From Proteobacteria bacterium DTSAM18 (lineage in GTDB: Bacteria > Myxococcota_A > UBA796 > GCA-2862545): DNA of 64,000 nt. Below, one piece after another: positions 9,200 through 19,670 of the stretch. Position numbers and translations under genes: made by a program. The DNA lies in the NCBI GenBank assembly GCA_028767165.1, contig JARACJ010000007.1, positions 1-64,000 of the forward strand, written 5' to 3'. The notes below the pieces were generated by a model that saw only the letters and a program-made list of their open reading frames with translations, did no database searches and was not told the DNA's origin. How positions within the stretch are numbered: the stretch's first letter is position 1; the number at the start of each line of letters is the position of its first letter.

Positions 9200-9229
9200 C
9201 GTATACCGCTTGCGCGAGGCAGTTCGCAA
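9200..9229 (-). promoter_or_regulatory. Candidate sigma70-type promoter of the M16 peptidase gene
   Basis: On the minus strand TTGCGA (9224-9229) and TATACG (9200-9205) are separated by 18 bases, about 60 bases upstream of the M16 start. This is an unusually AT-rich patch for this genome. Confidence 0.5.
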
Positions 9230-9865
9230 TGCGCCCGCGGGGCCCGAGGACGGATCCTCGCGGGGATGCTCGAACGACAAGGTGCGTGGGAGAAGACCCC
9301 TGTTCACGGGGGTTGTTTCCGTCACGAACCGGCTGGGAGGGTCCGGACGGCCTTCTGGCGGCGGGTCGGCCGGACGGGAGGGCATGGTCTCGCGATAGCG
9401 CCGCTCCTGCTTCGCAATCGGAGTGGTGTGCCAGGTTGTTCCCGCGGGATGAGGCGTCCGGTATGGGCAGGTATGGGGTTGCAGCGTGACAGGCGGGGAC
9501 ATCCGGCGCCGGCCCCCCGCGCGGTTGTCGCGGAATGAAAAAATCCGGTGGACAGTGTCCCGGACGGCCGAGGAGGAGCACCCGTGAGGCGCCTGTTCCA
9601 GCGAATGGGCCCCGGGCTCCATGCGGTCGGGCGCCGTCTCGTCGTCTCCCGAAAGTGGCGGTATGGGCCGGTAGATGGGCGTGGGGGGTGCCGTTGTTTC
9701 GCGACATCACGCGCCCGGTTCGACCGGATCGGGGCCGGCGTGTACATTTGCGCCGTTGCGGACACTTGCAGCGTGTAGGTGTGGGGCGGTTCCCTCACCG
9801 CGTGACTGTTGGTCGGGTATTGTGCCCCTGAATGGTTGATCCTCAGCGTCGGTTGTGGTTCCTGG
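9230..9865. other. Intergenic region between divergent M16 and OmpA genes
   Basis: Over 600 bases without a supported gene. Open frames on both strands are Arg/Pro/Gly-rich, lack ribosome binding sites and look like shadow frames. A short A-rich patch occurs near 9536-9543. No RNA gene was recognised. Confidence 0.5.
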
Positions 9866-9896
9866 TGGACAGGACACGGGGTGGTTGGTTTATGCT
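9866..9896 (+). promoter_or_regulatory. Possible promoter of the OmpA/TSP3 gene
   Basis: TGGACA (9866-9871) and TATGCT (9891-9896) are separated by 19 bases, about 80 bases upstream of the chosen start. The spacer is long, so this is tentative. Confidence 0.3.
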
Positions 9897-9978
9897 GCCG
9901 CGTCGCACACTCGACGAGGCGGGCCCCGTCGGGTACTTCTGCGCCAGGTTGACAGGTACCTGGATGTTTGGAGCGTTC

Positions 9979-11451
<1,473 letters not shown>

Positions 11452-11472
11452 GCCACGGACCTCACGCCATGA

Positions 11473-11503
11473 AGGGCCGGTTCCCCGTGTGGGAGCCGGC
11501 CCT
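11473..11503 (+). terminator. Terminator after the OmpA/TSP3 gene
   Basis: AGGGCCGG TTCCC pairs with GGGAG CCGGCCCT around a 5-nt loop, giving a nearly perfect 13-bp stem (11473-11503) starting 21 bases after the stop. It is followed by CTGTCGTT, a weak T-rich tract. Confidence 0.75.
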
Positions 11504-11564
11504 CTGTCGTTGGAGGGGGCGCTGCCCAGGGGCCCGGTCCGCTGTGCGTGGTGGGGACCCGAAC

Positions 11565-11600
11565 GACGAAGCCCCGCCGCCGAACGGGTCGGTGCGGGGC
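11565..11600 (-). terminator. Terminator of the M3 oligopeptidase gene
   Basis: GCCCCGC (11571-11577) pairs with GCGGGGC (11594-11600), with further ACCG/CGGT-type pairing inside. On the minus strand the stem is followed by TTCGTCGTT. It lies just beyond the oligopeptidase stop. Confidence 0.65.
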
Positions 11601-11623
11601 CTGTGGGTCGGGAGCGGGGCTGC

Positions 11624-13657
11624 TCAGCGGAGCAGGCCGCTGCGCCGCAGCAGGGCCTCGGGATCGGGCGCTCGGCCCATGAAGGCCTGGAACAGATCGG
11701 CGGGCTCCTCGGCGTTGCCCTGGGACAGGAGCGTGTCGCGGAAGCGGGTTCCCACCTCACGGTCGAACAGGCCCTCCTTCTCGAAGGCGGAGAAGGCATC
11801 GGCGTCGAGGACCTCGGCCCACTTGTAGGAGTAGTAGCCGGCGGCGTAGCCGGTGGGGCTGCTGAAGAGGTGACCGAAGGCGTTGACCATCGCGTAGTCC
11901 GCCGGCGGCGCGACGGCGCTGTACCTCTTGTGGATGCCGAGCACGTACGGCTGCACCGGGCCGTCCCGCTCGGGGTCGTAGGCGGTGTGCAGGGCCATGT
12001 CGAGCTGGCCGAAGCCGAGCTGACGCATCATGGCGTTGGCGGAACGGAAGTTGCGCGCCTTCAGCATGCGATCGAACAGCTCACCGGGGAGGGGCTCGCC
12101 GGTGTCGACGTGGCCGCTGATGAGGTCGAGGGTCTGCCGGTTCCAGGTCCAGTTCTCCATGATCTGGCTGGGCAGCTCGACGAAGTCCCAGGCGACGTTG
12201 GTGCCGGCCAGGGACCGGATGGGGACGGTGGTGAGGAGGTGGTGCAGCAGGTGCCCGAACTCGTGGAAGACGGTCTCGACCTCCCGGTGGGTGAGCAGGG
12301 ACGGCCGGTCGCCCACGGGCGGGGTCATGTTGCCGCAGATGAGGCCCAGGTGCGGCGACAGGGTGCCGTCGGCCTGGGGCTTGCCCGTGATGAAGGCGTT
12401 CATCCACGCGCCGGCGCGCTTGTTGGAGCGGGGGAAGAAGTCGGCGTAGAAGGAGCCGATGTGGCGGCCGTTCTCGAGCACCTTGTAGGTGCGGACGTCC
12501 TCGTGCCAGGCCGGGAGGTCGGAGGGCTCCACGGTGATGCCGTACAGGCGGTGCACCAGCTCGAACAGGCCCGACAGGACGGTGTCGAGGGGGAAGTAGG
12601 GGCGCAGGGCCTCCTCATCCAGGTCGTACAGGGCCTTGCGCTGCTTCTCGGCCTGGTAGCCGATGTCCCAGGGGGCGAGGTCGTCGGAGCCGGTGGTGTG
12701 TCGCACGAAGGCACGGAGGGAGTCGTTCTCGGCCTGGAACATGGCCCGAGAGCGGTCGTCGAGGTCGTCGAGGAAGGACTGGGCCGCGGCGCCGGTCTTC
12801 GCCATGCGGTCGGCGAGGATGTAGTCGGCGAAGGTGTCGTAGCCGAGGAGGGAGGCCATCTCTGCGCGGAGGGCCAGCATCTTCTCGATCACGGGACCGT
12901 TGTCGAGCTCTCCGCTGGTGGCGCGGGTGCTGTAGGCGCGCCAGACCTTCTCGCGCAGGGCGGCGTTGTCGGCGTGGGTGAGGATGGCCATGACGCTCGG
13001 GGCCTGCAGCGTGACCAGCCAGCCCTCCTGGCCCGCCTGCTCTGCGGACTGCTTCAGCAGACCCATCATGGACTCCGGGACGCCGGCGAGCTCGGACGGG
13101 TCGGTGACCAGGTGGGTCCACGCGGCGGTGGCCTTCAGGCTGTTCTGGGCGAAGGTGTTGCCGGCGATGGCGAGCTCGGACTGCAGCTCGGCCAGGCGGG
13201 TCTTCTGGGCCTCGGGCAGCTCGGCGCCGTGGCGGACGAAGTCCTCGAGGGTCTTGTCGAGGAAGCGGCGCTGGATGCCGGTGAGGGCCTGTGCCTCCTC
13301 GGTGGCGGCGTAGGCCTTGAGGGCCTCGTACAGGTCGGCGTTGAGCGCGATGGAGCTGAAGAAGGCGGTGACCTTCGGGGTGACGGCGTAGTAGGCGCCG
13401 GACAGGGCCTCCTCGTGGGCCACGGAGTCGAGGTGGCCGACCATGCCGAAGGCCAGCTCGAGCGCCTCGGTGGCGTCCTCGAGGGCCTGCATCGTGTTGG
13501 CCCAGGTACGAGGGCCCTCGGCGTCGATGATGGCCTGGATGGCCGCCTGGGAGCGCGCGATGAGGGCGTCCATGGCGGGCTCGACGTGCTCGGCGCGGAC
13601 GTCATGGAACCGAAGGTCGAAGCGGTCGTCGAGAAGGGGGTTGCTGGTGGCGTTCAT
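11624..13657 (-). CDS. prlC: M3 family oligopeptidase A
   Basis: 677 aa, close to the ~680 aa of E. coli oligopeptidase A. It is a cytosolic zinc metallopeptidase that degrades short peptides, including cleaved signal peptides. The HEFGHLLHH zinc-binding motif lies near residue 464, and the downstream LPSQIMENW segment supplies the third Glu ligand region. GLICGNMTPP upstream of it is also typical of the family. The start at 13657 (MNATSNPLLD) has GGAGAG upstream; the longer open frame runs over the neighbouring lipoprotein gene. It lies 17 bases downstream of that gene, so the two are probably co-transcribed. Confidence 0.95.
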   Translation of the reverse strand: MNATSNPLLDDRFDLRFHDVRAEHVEPAMDALIARSQAAIQAIIDAEGPRTWANTMQALEDATEALELAFGMVGHLDSVAHEEALSGAYYAVTPKVTAFFSSIALNADLYEALKAYAATEEAQALTGIQRRFLDKTLEDFVRHGAELPEAQKTRLAELQSELAIAGNTFAQNSLKATAAWTHLVTDPSELAGVPESMMGLLKQSAEQAGQEGWLVTLQAPSVMAILTHADNAALREKVWRAYSTRATSGELDNGPVIEKMLALRAEMASLLGYDTFADYILADRMAKTGAAAQSFLDDLDDRSRAMFQAENDSLRAFVRHTTGSDDLAPWDIGYQAEKQRKALYDLDEEALRPYFPLDTVLSGLFELVHRLYGITVEPSDLPAWHEDVRTYKVLENGRHIGSFYADFFPRSNKRAGAWMNAFITGKPQADGTLSPHLGLICGNMTPPVGDRPSLLTHREVETVFHEFGHLLHHLLTTVPIRSLAGTNVAWDFVELPSQIMENWTWNRQTLDLISGHVDTGEPLPGELFDRMLKARNFRSANAMMRQLGFGQLDMALHTAYDPERDGPVQPYVLGIHKRYSAVAPPADYAMVNAFGHLFSSPTGYAAGYYSYKWAEVLDADAFSAFEKEGLFDREVGTRFRDTLLSQGNAEEPADLFQAFMGRAPDPEALLRRSGLLR

Positions 13658-13674
13658 GCCGATGCTCTCCGGGG

Positions 13675-14616
13675 TCAGGGCTCGAGGGTGGCGCGTCCGG
13701 CACACACATCGCTCAGACGCTGCGACGCTGCACGGCTCTTGCTCACGGACGTGCTGAGCGCCAAGGCCGAATCCGGCTCGATTCCGCCGCCGAGGGGCTC
13801 GGCCCAGGCGGCCATCAGGCGCAGCGTGCGGCCTTGTGGGCGTTGCACGTTGATCTCCATCGTGTACGACTGCAGGATGCCCATGCCGCCGCCGGGGTTC
13901 AGCGCCGGCTGGGGCATGTAGGTGATCACCGAGAACACGCCGAGCTCCTCGCCGTCGATCGTGTAGGTGCCGTGGCGGACGTCGAAGTGCAGATCGTAGG
14001 CGCCCACGTCGATCAGGAGGAACGGCTTCGGATCCGGCCGGTTCTCGGTGAACAGGAAGGTCTCCTGCCAACGGGTGGGATCGAAGTCGGCCGCGAAGGG
14101 GTCGATGCGCTCGCGCACGGCGGGGATGTCGCCGGCCTCGGTAGCGGCCTGGAACACGTCGCGGGGGGTGACGTAGGTGCGCTCGTAGTCCTCCCAGTCG
14201 CTGGGAAACACCACGTGCTGGTCGCCGCGGACGAGGAAGTCCTCGGTGAGCTTCCAGTCGCAGTCGAGCTCGGCCATGGAGACGACGCCCTTGGCCCGCG
14301 CCAGATCACGCGGGATGGTCTCGCCGTCGACGTCGAGCTCGGTGGGAAGCTGCAGGAAGGCGACGTCGGCCTCGGAGAGGTCGGCGAGGGCGAACGCGCC
14401 GACGGTCTCGGCGTTGACGTCGGTGCCCATCATGGCGACGCCTTCGTCGTGGTACCAGTTCATGAAGCCCTGGACACCTGCGGCGAAGGTGGCGTCGTCG
14501 GCGTAGAACTCGCGCAGCAGGTAGGTGGCCGAGGCATCGAGGCCTTCTGGCGCGGGCGGCGGCGCCGTGCAGCCGGACAGGGCGAGCAGGACGATCAGGT
14601 GGTTTCGCAGGGACAT
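13675..14616 (-). CDS. Hypothetical lipoprotein
   Basis: 313 aa. The N-terminus MSLRNHLIVLLALSGC is a lipoprotein signal with lipobox LSGC, and GGAGG precedes the ATG. The mature part is acidic and rich in aromatic residues (NWYHDEG, DCDWKL, DWEDYER). It has no recognised domain or catalytic motif. The periplasmic or outer-membrane location is inferred from the lipobox. It is upstream of and close to prlC, but no functional link is evident. Confidence 0.85.
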   Translation of the reverse strand: MSLRNHLIVLLALSGCTAPPPAPEGLDASATYLLREFYADDATFAAGVQGFMNWYHDEGVAMMGTDVNAETVGAFALADLSEADVAFLQLPTELDVDGETIPRDLARAKGVVSMAELDCDWKLTEDFLVRGDQHVVFPSDWEDYERTYVTPRDVFQAATEAGDIPAVRERIDPFAADFDPTRWQETFLFTENRPDPKPFLLIDVGAYDLHFDVRHGTYTIDGEELGVFSVITYMPQPALNPGGGMGILQSYTMEINVQRPQGRTLRLMAAWAEPLGGGIEPDSALALSTSVSKSRAASQRLSDVCAGRATLEP

Positions 14617-14671
14617 ATGGCCTCCGGGTCGGCTCCCTGTGTACCGGAAGCCGACCCGGAAGCCAAGAGGC

Positions 14672-15316
14672 TCACCTGGTGGTGAACTTGATGGTCAGGG
14701 TGGCGTTGTCCTGGATGAGGTCGTCGGGCTTGCCGGGGTAGGTCAGGGCGAAGTCCTGCCGGTTGAGCACGAACTGGGACTCGCCGGTGACGGTGCCGTC
14801 TTCGGCCGTGACGACCTTGGCGGGGATGGTGATCATCTGGGACTTGCCGTGCATCATCATCTCACCCTTGATGGTGTGGGTGAACCCGGCCTCGTCGGAG
14901 CCCGGGGTGACCTCGGCCGTGCTGAAGCGGGCCTGGGGGAAGGTCTTCACGTCGAAGAAGTCGGCGTCCTTCAGGTGCTCGGTGAGCTTGGGGTGATCGG
15001 CCTCGATGCTGGACATGTCGATGTCGAACTCGAGGCCCTGCAGCTCCTCGCCCGCCATGGCGACGCGGCCGTTGAACTTGTTGAACGTGATGTCGTGGGC
15101 GCGGGTGACCTTGGCCGCCACGACGTCGATGGAGCCGTTGTCCTGGTCGACCGCGAGCACGCGGACGTCGCCGGCGGGCGCGGCCTTCTCGACGGCTGCC
15201 TCGGCCTTCTCGGCGGGGACGGCCTCGACCTTGGCGGCGACCTTGTCCTTGCCGACGTCGGCGGCGCAGGCGGCGAGGAGGGCGAGCATCGAAGTGACGG
15301 CGAACAGACGAATCAT
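14672..15316 (-). CDS. YceI-family lipoprotein
   Basis: 214 aa with lipobox LLAAC after MIRLFAVTSML. An Ala/Glu/Lys-rich linker follows to about residue 48. The remainder matches the YceI beta-barrel: DQDNGSIDVVAAKV, FNKFNGRV, GLEFDIDMSSI, FFDVKTFPQARF, IKGEMMMHGKSQMITIP. YceI proteins are lipocalin-like and bind isoprenoid or other lipophilic ligands in the periplasm. GGGAG lies 8 bases before the ATG. It is divergently placed next to msrC, and the two start codons are 75 bases apart, so they share a regulatory region. Confidence 0.92.
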   Translation of the reverse strand: MIRLFAVTSMLALLAACAADVGKDKVAAKVEAVPAEKAEAAVEKAAPAGDVRVLAVDQDNGSIDVVAAKVTRAHDITFNKFNGRVAMAGEELQGLEFDIDMSSIEADHPKLTEHLKDADFFDVKTFPQARFSTAEVTPGSDEAGFTHTIKGEMMMHGKSQMITIPAKVVTAEDGTVTGESQFVLNRQDFALTYPGKPDDLIQDNATLTIKFTTR

Positions 15317-15391
15317 GAAGGGCTCCCGAGGTGTTGGTGCGCTAACCACCGGTTCTCCGGATACTGGCCGGCATGCGACGAGGAGTTGGCG

Positions 15392-15904
15392 ATGGTGGAG
15401 TCGTTGAAGTGGGACGACCTGGGCGCTGCCCGTTCCGAGCAGTACACGGAGGTGCTTAGCAGAATCGGCGGACTGCTGGAAGGGGAGGACGACTGGGTGG
15501 CGGCGATGGCCACGGTGGCTTGTGAGCTGCACCAGGCCTTCGAGCACTTCCACTGGACCGGCTTCTATCGGCTGGTCCGCCCGGACGAGCTGATCATCGG
15601 CCCCTACCAGGGAGGCCACGGCTGCCTGCGGATCCCGGTGGGTCGCGGCGTGTGCGGCTGGGTGGCGGCGCGCAAGGAGACGCTCAACCTGCCTGACGTG
15701 CACGCGTTCGTCGATCACATCGCCTGCTCCTCCACCACGAACAGCGAGATCGTCGTCCCCGTGCTCACGCCCTCGGGACGCCTCCTGGCCGTGCTCGACG
15801 TGGACTCCGATGACCCGGCGGCGTTCCTGCCGCAGGACCAGGTGGGCCTCGAGGCCATCTGTGCGGTGCTCGGAGCACGCTTCCAGCACACACTGTCCCT
15901 GTGA
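15392..15904 (+). CDS. msrC: Free methionine-(R)-sulfoxide reductase (GAF domain)
   Basis: 170 aa, a single GAF domain. The enzyme reduces free L-methionine-(R)-sulfoxide in the cytosol using thioredoxin-type reductants. All three cysteines of the E. coli enzyme (C84, C94, C118) are present with identical spacing as C78, C88 and C112, in the contexts HGCLRIPVG, GVCGWVA and DHIACSS. The following TTNSEIVVPV and VLDVDSDD segments are also family signatures. AGGAG lies 7 bases before the ATG at 15392. Confidence 0.95.
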   Translation: MVESLKWDDLGAARSEQYTEVLSRIGGLLEGEDDWVAAMATVACELHQAFEHFHWTGFYRLVRPDELIIGPYQGGHGCLRIPVGRGVCGWVAARKETLNLPDVHAFVDHIACSSTTNSEIVVPVLTPSGRLLAVLDVDSDDPAAFLPQDQVGLEAICAVLGARFQHTLSL

Positions 15905-15937
15905 TGGACGGCGGGCCTCGGGCGCACGAGCGGGGCG

Positions 15938-16834
15938 TCACTCACGGGTGAGGGCGAACACCTGGGGCACGTCGAGCTGACCGCTCTGGTTGGAGCCCGC
16001 GCACTGGATGCGGTTGTCGAGGGTGAGGATGCAGGCGTGGGTGGTGCCCACCGCGACCTCGGCGATGCCCCGGATGGGGAAGTCGGCACTGCCCAGCAGC
16101 GGGCCATCGCAGGACAGATCCCCCTCGAGGGAGACCATGCAGGCGTTGTTGCCGCCCACCGAGATGGCGGACGCCTGCTCGAACGGGGGCGCGTAGCCCT
16201 CTGGCGTCCAGCCCCAGCAGCTCACGGTGTCGTCGGCGTGGATGCCACAGCCCCAGACGGCGTCGATGTCGACATCGACCAGATCGGTGACGCTGGCAGC
16301 CTGGTGCGCGCCGACCTCCGAGCCGCCCTCGCAGCGCAGGTCGGTGTTGCCCTGCACGAAGCAGATCGAGGTGCCGGAGGCGTCGAGATCGGTGGCCCGT
16401 GCGCCGCCGAGATCCGGGGCGGACGCGCCCCAGCACGCGGGCCGGCCGTCCTGGCTGACCGCACAGGCGACGTTGGTGCCCATGGCGACGAGCACCCACG
16501 GGGCGTCGGGAAAGGGTGCGGGAGGCTGCAGGTTGGAGAGCTGGCCCCAGCAGGAGAGCACGCCGTCGGTCTGGATGCCGCAGTTGCCCTTGGTGCCCGC
16601 GACGATGAAGTCGTAGATGACGCCGTCGGGGGCATCGAGCTGGCCATCGTCGTTCGCGCCCCAGCAGACCACGTCGCCGGCTTCCATCAAGGCGCAGGTG
16701 TGCCGCTCTCCCGCGGTGATGGACACGGGCACGCCGGGCTCGGGGGCGGTGTCGGCGCCATCATGGGGACTGCTGTCGTCCAGCTGCACCACACATCCGC
16801 TCAACGCCAGCATCGCCGCGTACCGAACCATCAT
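15938..16834 (-). CDS. RCC1-repeat lipoprotein
   Basis: About 298 aa. Lipobox LSGC lies close to the N-terminus (MVRYAAMLALSGC). The ribosome binding site GGGAGG fits the second of two adjacent ATGs (16831) better than the first. The mature part is a run of RCC1-type repeats, seen as CALMEAGDVVCWGANDDGQ, CGIQTDGVLSCWG, CAVSQDGRPACWG, CGIHADDTVSCWGW, CMVSLEGDLSC and CILTLDNRIQCAGSNQSGQ. The repeat pattern predicts a beta-propeller with paired cysteines. Surface-exposed propellers of this kind are common in large-genome deltaproteobacteria; the role is unknown. Confidence 0.88.
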   Translation of the reverse strand: MMVRYAAMLALSGCVVQLDDSSPHDGADTAPEPGVPVSITAGERHTCALMEAGDVVCWGANDDGQLDAPDGVIYDFIVAGTKGNCGIQTDGVLSCWGQLSNLQPPAPFPDAPWVLVAMGTNVACAVSQDGRPACWGASAPDLGGARATDLDASGTSICFVQGNTDLRCEGGSEVGAHQAASVTDLVDVDIDAVWGCGIHADDTVSCWGWTPEGYAPPFEQASAISVGGNNACMVSLEGDLSCDGPLLGSADFPIRGIAEVAVGTTHACILTLDNRIQCAGSNQSGQLDVPQVFALTRE

Positions 16835-16902
16835 GACCTCCCCGGTTGGCGCAGTGATAGCGCCTGCGGAAGGGGAGGTCCACCGGGGGAGATCGGAAGG
16901 TG

Positions 16903-18045
16903 CTATTCCGGCACGGAGATCATCTCGACGAGGAAGATGAGCGTGGCGTAGGGCGGGATCTTCGCGCCCGCCCCCGAGGCGCCGTAGCCGGCCTGGTGGG
17001 GGATCTCGAGCAGGCGGGTGGTGCCCACCTGCATGCCGACGAGGCCTTCCTCCCAGCCCTTGATGACCTGGCCGGCACCGAGGGTGAGCTCGAAGGGCGC
17101 GGGGCGGAGCTTGGAGCTGTCGAACATGCCCCCGCCCTTGACCCAGCCGGTGTACTCGACCATCACCTTCTGGCCGGTGGTGGCGGCGGGACCCTCGCCG
17201 TCCTGCAGATCGACGAACTTCGTGCCGGAGGAGAGGGTGGTCCAGCGGGCGTCGACCGGCACCTCGGGCGGGTTGTCGGGCGGACGGCGGGCGGACTCGA
17301 CCTCCTCGAGGGCCACCCACATCGTGACGGCGGGGCCGCGCGAGGACTCGGGCACCTGCACGACGCGCACCTCGCCCCGCTGCATGCCGGCCACGGCCAG
17401 ATCGAGAGCCTCGTTGACCTGACCCTCGCCGACGACGAACTGCATGGCGGAGGACGCCTCGAAGGTGGAGAACACGACGCTCTCCTGCGTGTCCCAGACC
17501 ACGGCCTCGACCGTGACCAGGGAGTGGGGCTGGGCGGTGGGGCCACTGCCGGCTGCCGCCACGGTGACCAGGGGGCCGCGGCTGGGATCGGGGGTGCCGC
17601 TCACGTCGGGATGGCTCGGGGCCTGGCGGCGCAGCCGGGCGGCGAGCAGGCGGACGCGACCGACCAGGTCGGCGTTGGGAGGCACACGCCCCTTGCCGCC
17701 CCGGCCGTAGGCCATCTCCGCCGGGATCCAGATCTCCCGGGTGCCGCCCACCTTCATGCCCTGCAGGCCGACGTCGAGGCCCGGGAGCAGGCCCGCATCG
17801 CCGAGACGGACGGTGAGGGGACGACCCGCGAGCTCGGTGGACTCCACGACGGCCCCGCCGTCGAGGCGCATGGTGAGGTGCAAGGTGAGCTCGCTTCCCT
17901 TGCCGGCGCCGCGTCCCTCGCCTTCGACGAGATCACGGGTGCGCACACCGTCGCTGACGTTCGTCCAGGGGACCTCGTCGGCGGACAGGGCGGTGGAAAG
18001 GGGCGTGGACAGGGCCATCAGGGCAGCGAGCAAGAGGGCGCGCAC
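16903..18045 (-). CDS. Exported FKBP-type peptidyl-prolyl isomerase with three FKBP-like domains
   Basis: 380 aa with a GTG start and GGGAGG 5 bases upstream. The signal peptide MRALLLAALMALSTPLSTALSA predicts export. Domain 1 (residues ~48-140) keeps LLPGLDVGLQGMKVGG and PAEMAYG. Domain 2 (~155-260) has the same strand pattern (VNEALDLAVAGMQRGEVRVV) but lacks typical active-site aromatics and looks degenerate. Domain 3 (~275-380) is canonical (VEYTGWVKGGGMFDSS, VIKGWEEGLVGMQVG, YGASGAGAKIPP). It is the last gene of an operon with another FKBP lipoprotein, pointing to periplasmic protein folding. Confidence 0.9.
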   Translation of the reverse strand: MRALLLAALMALSTPLSTALSADEVPWTNVSDGVRTRDLVEGEGRGAGKGSELTLHLTMRLDGGAVVESTELAGRPLTVRLGDAGLLPGLDVGLQGMKVGGTREIWIPAEMAYGRGGKGRVPPNADLVGRVRLLAARLRRQAPSHPDVSGTPDPSRGPLVTVAAAGSGPTAQPHSLVTVEAVVWDTQESVVFSTFEASSAMQFVVGEGQVNEALDLAVAGMQRGEVRVVQVPESSRGPAVTMWVALEEVESARRPPDNPPEVPVDARWTTLSSGTKFVDLQDGEGPAATTGQKVMVEYTGWVKGGGMFDSSKLRPAPFELTLGAGQVIKGWEEGLVGMQVGTTRLLEIPHQAGYGASGAGAKIPPYATLIFLVEMISVPE

Positions 18046-18063
18046 GGGGGCCTCCCGGAAGGG

Positions 18064-18591
18064 TCAGGGCAGGGTCTGGCTACGGAGCATGTCGAGCATA
18101 TCGGCCGGACGGGCCCCGGTTGCGAGCCAGAGCGCTTCGGGATCCTTGTGGGCCTGTGCCGCGAGGGTCTGCATGCCCTCGCGGACGTCGCTGGCGAGTG
18201 CCAGGGACGGGGTGCCTTCTTCGTCGACCGTCAGCTCCACCTGGCGGATGGACCAGGGGTGTTTGTGGACCTGGGGCTCGAGCTGGCTGTTGATGGCCAG
18301 CATCGCCTTGCGGATGGTCGGGTGGGGCAGTTGGTCGAGGATGGCCGGGGCCTCGGGGAGCTCGGGGATGAGGGCACCGACGTGGTGGTTGTACTGCCGC
18401 ACCGCCAGCGCGAGCAGGAGCTGCAGCTGCCGGGTGTCGTCGACAGGAAGGCCCGCGTCCCGGCAGGCGTCGAGGGACGTCTGCAGCAGGAAGCGGGCCA
18501 GGTGGGCGTCGGCCACGGACGCGGCTTCGCGTGTGGCCTTGACGAGACGCGCCCTTCGACGTTGGAGGGTACGGTTCGAGGAGCGCGTCAT
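18064..18591 (-). CDS. Hypothetical protein inside the FKBP operon
   Basis: 175 aa, no signal peptide, mostly helical, beginning MTRSSNRTLQRRRARL with a strongly basic N-terminus. No family was recognised. The ATG is 4 bases beyond the stop of the upstream FKBP lipoprotein, and its stop is 18 bases before the GTG of the three-domain FKBP, so it belongs to the same operon. A helper role in folding is possible from position only. Confidence 0.75.
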   Translation of the reverse strand: MTRSSNRTLQRRRARLVKATREAASVADAHLARFLLQTSLDACRDAGLPVDDTRQLQLLLALAVRQYNHHVGALIPELPEAPAILDQLPHPTIRKAMLAINSQLEPQVHKHPWSIRQVELTVDEEGTPSLALASDVREGMQTLAAQAHKDPEALWLATGARPADMLDMLRSQTLP

Positions 18592-18595
18592 GCAA

Positions 18596-19546
18596 TCATT
18601 CCTTGGTGGCGGCCTCTTCAGCCTTGGGAGCCTGCGCGGTGGCGGGCGCTGCGATCTCGAGGAGCTCGACATCGAACACCAGCATGCCCTGGGGGGCACC
18701 GGGGCGGCCCTTATAGGCCATCTCCTCGGGGATCCACAGGCGTGCCTTGTCGCCGACCTGCATCAGCTGCAGACCCTCGGTCCAACCGGGGATGACGCGA
18801 TCGAGGGGGAAGGTGGCGGGCTTGCCGCGCATGACGGAGGAGTCGAACATCTCGCCGTCCGTGGTCCAGCCGGTGTAGTGCACGGTGACCTTGGAGGTGG
18901 CCGAGGGGTTCTCGGTGCCTTCGCCCTTCTCGAGGATCTTGTAGGCCAGGCCGGACTCGGTCTTGGAGGCGTCGGCCGGGGCGGCGGCGACGTCGGCGGG
19001 TGCCGCGGGCGGGTTGGAGACCTCGAGCAGCTGCACGTCGAAGACGAGCATGCCGGCGGGCTTGCCGGGGCGTCCCTTGTACGCGAGCTCCTCGGGGATC
19101 CACAGGCGGTAGACCTCACCGGTCTTCATGAGCTGCAGGCCCTCGGTCCAGCCGGCGATGACGCGGTTCAGGGGGAACTGGGTGGCCTTGTTGCGGGAGA
19201 CGGAGCTGTCGAAGTTGTTTCCGTCGGTCGTCCAGCCGGAGTAGTGCACGGTGACCACGGAGGAGGCGCCGGAGGGGGACTCACCGCCCTCGTTGGCCTT
19301 GATCACCTTGTAGGCCAGGCCGGACTCGGTCTTCTGGGCATCTGCCGGGACCTCGGCGACGTCGGTCGGGGTCTCGGTGGAGATCTCGAGCTTCACGCCA
19401 TCGGCGTCGGTGCCGTCCGCGGGGGCGTCGGCCTTGGCGGCCTCCTCGGCGGGGGTGTTGGCCTTGTCGGCCTCGGCGGGGGTGTCTGCCTTGTTGTTGC
19501 TGCAGGCGGCGAGGCCGAGCAGGGCCAGGATGCTGAGTACGCGCAT
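18596..19546 (-). CDS. Lipoprotein with two tandem FKBP-type isomerase domains
   Basis: 316 aa. Lipobox LAAC follows MRVLSILALLG. An Ala/Asp/Glu-rich linker spans residues ~17-65. Two close FKBP copies follow (~72-175 and ~190-300). Each contains KTESGLAYK, VTVHYxGWTTDG, FDSSV, VIxGWTEGLQLM, RLWIPEExAYKGRPG and GMLVFDVxLLE. The strong similarity of the copies suggests internal duplication. The IPEExAY and W residues of the isomerase site are kept. It is the first gene of the three-gene FKBP operon and is predicted to be a membrane-tethered folding catalyst. Confidence 0.93.
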   Translation of the reverse strand: MRVLSILALLGLAACSNNKADTPAEADKANTPAEEAAKADAPADGTDADGVKLEISTETPTDVAEVPADAQKTESGLAYKVIKANEGGESPSGASSVVTVHYSGWTTDGNNFDSSVSRNKATQFPLNRVIAGWTEGLQLMKTGEVYRLWIPEELAYKGRPGKPAGMLVFDVQLLEVSNPPAAPADVAAAPADASKTESGLAYKILEKGEGTENPSATSKVTVHYTGWTTDGEMFDSSVMRGKPATFPLDRVIPGWTEGLQLMQVGDKARLWIPEEMAYKGRPGAPQGMLVFDVELLEIAAPATAQAPKAEEAATKE

Positions 19547-19670
19547 GGTGGGTCTTCCTTGGTGTGGGGGCGTACGCCCGGGCAGGCCGGACGGGGGCGG
19601 GATGCTCCGGGGGGCCCACGTGGGACCGGAGCATCATACCCAGCCCGGTGGCGTCAGGAAACCGAGGCCC

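Noticed and set aside
9535-9831. 98-aa + strand ORF in the M16/OmpA intergenic region
   Set aside because: Arg/Pro-rich translation without ribosome binding site or recognisable features; typical high-GC spurious frame.
11489-13921. An 810-aa + strand open frame opposite prlC
   Set aside because: Antisense shadow of the M3 oligopeptidase, which has the HEFGH motif and the correct length.
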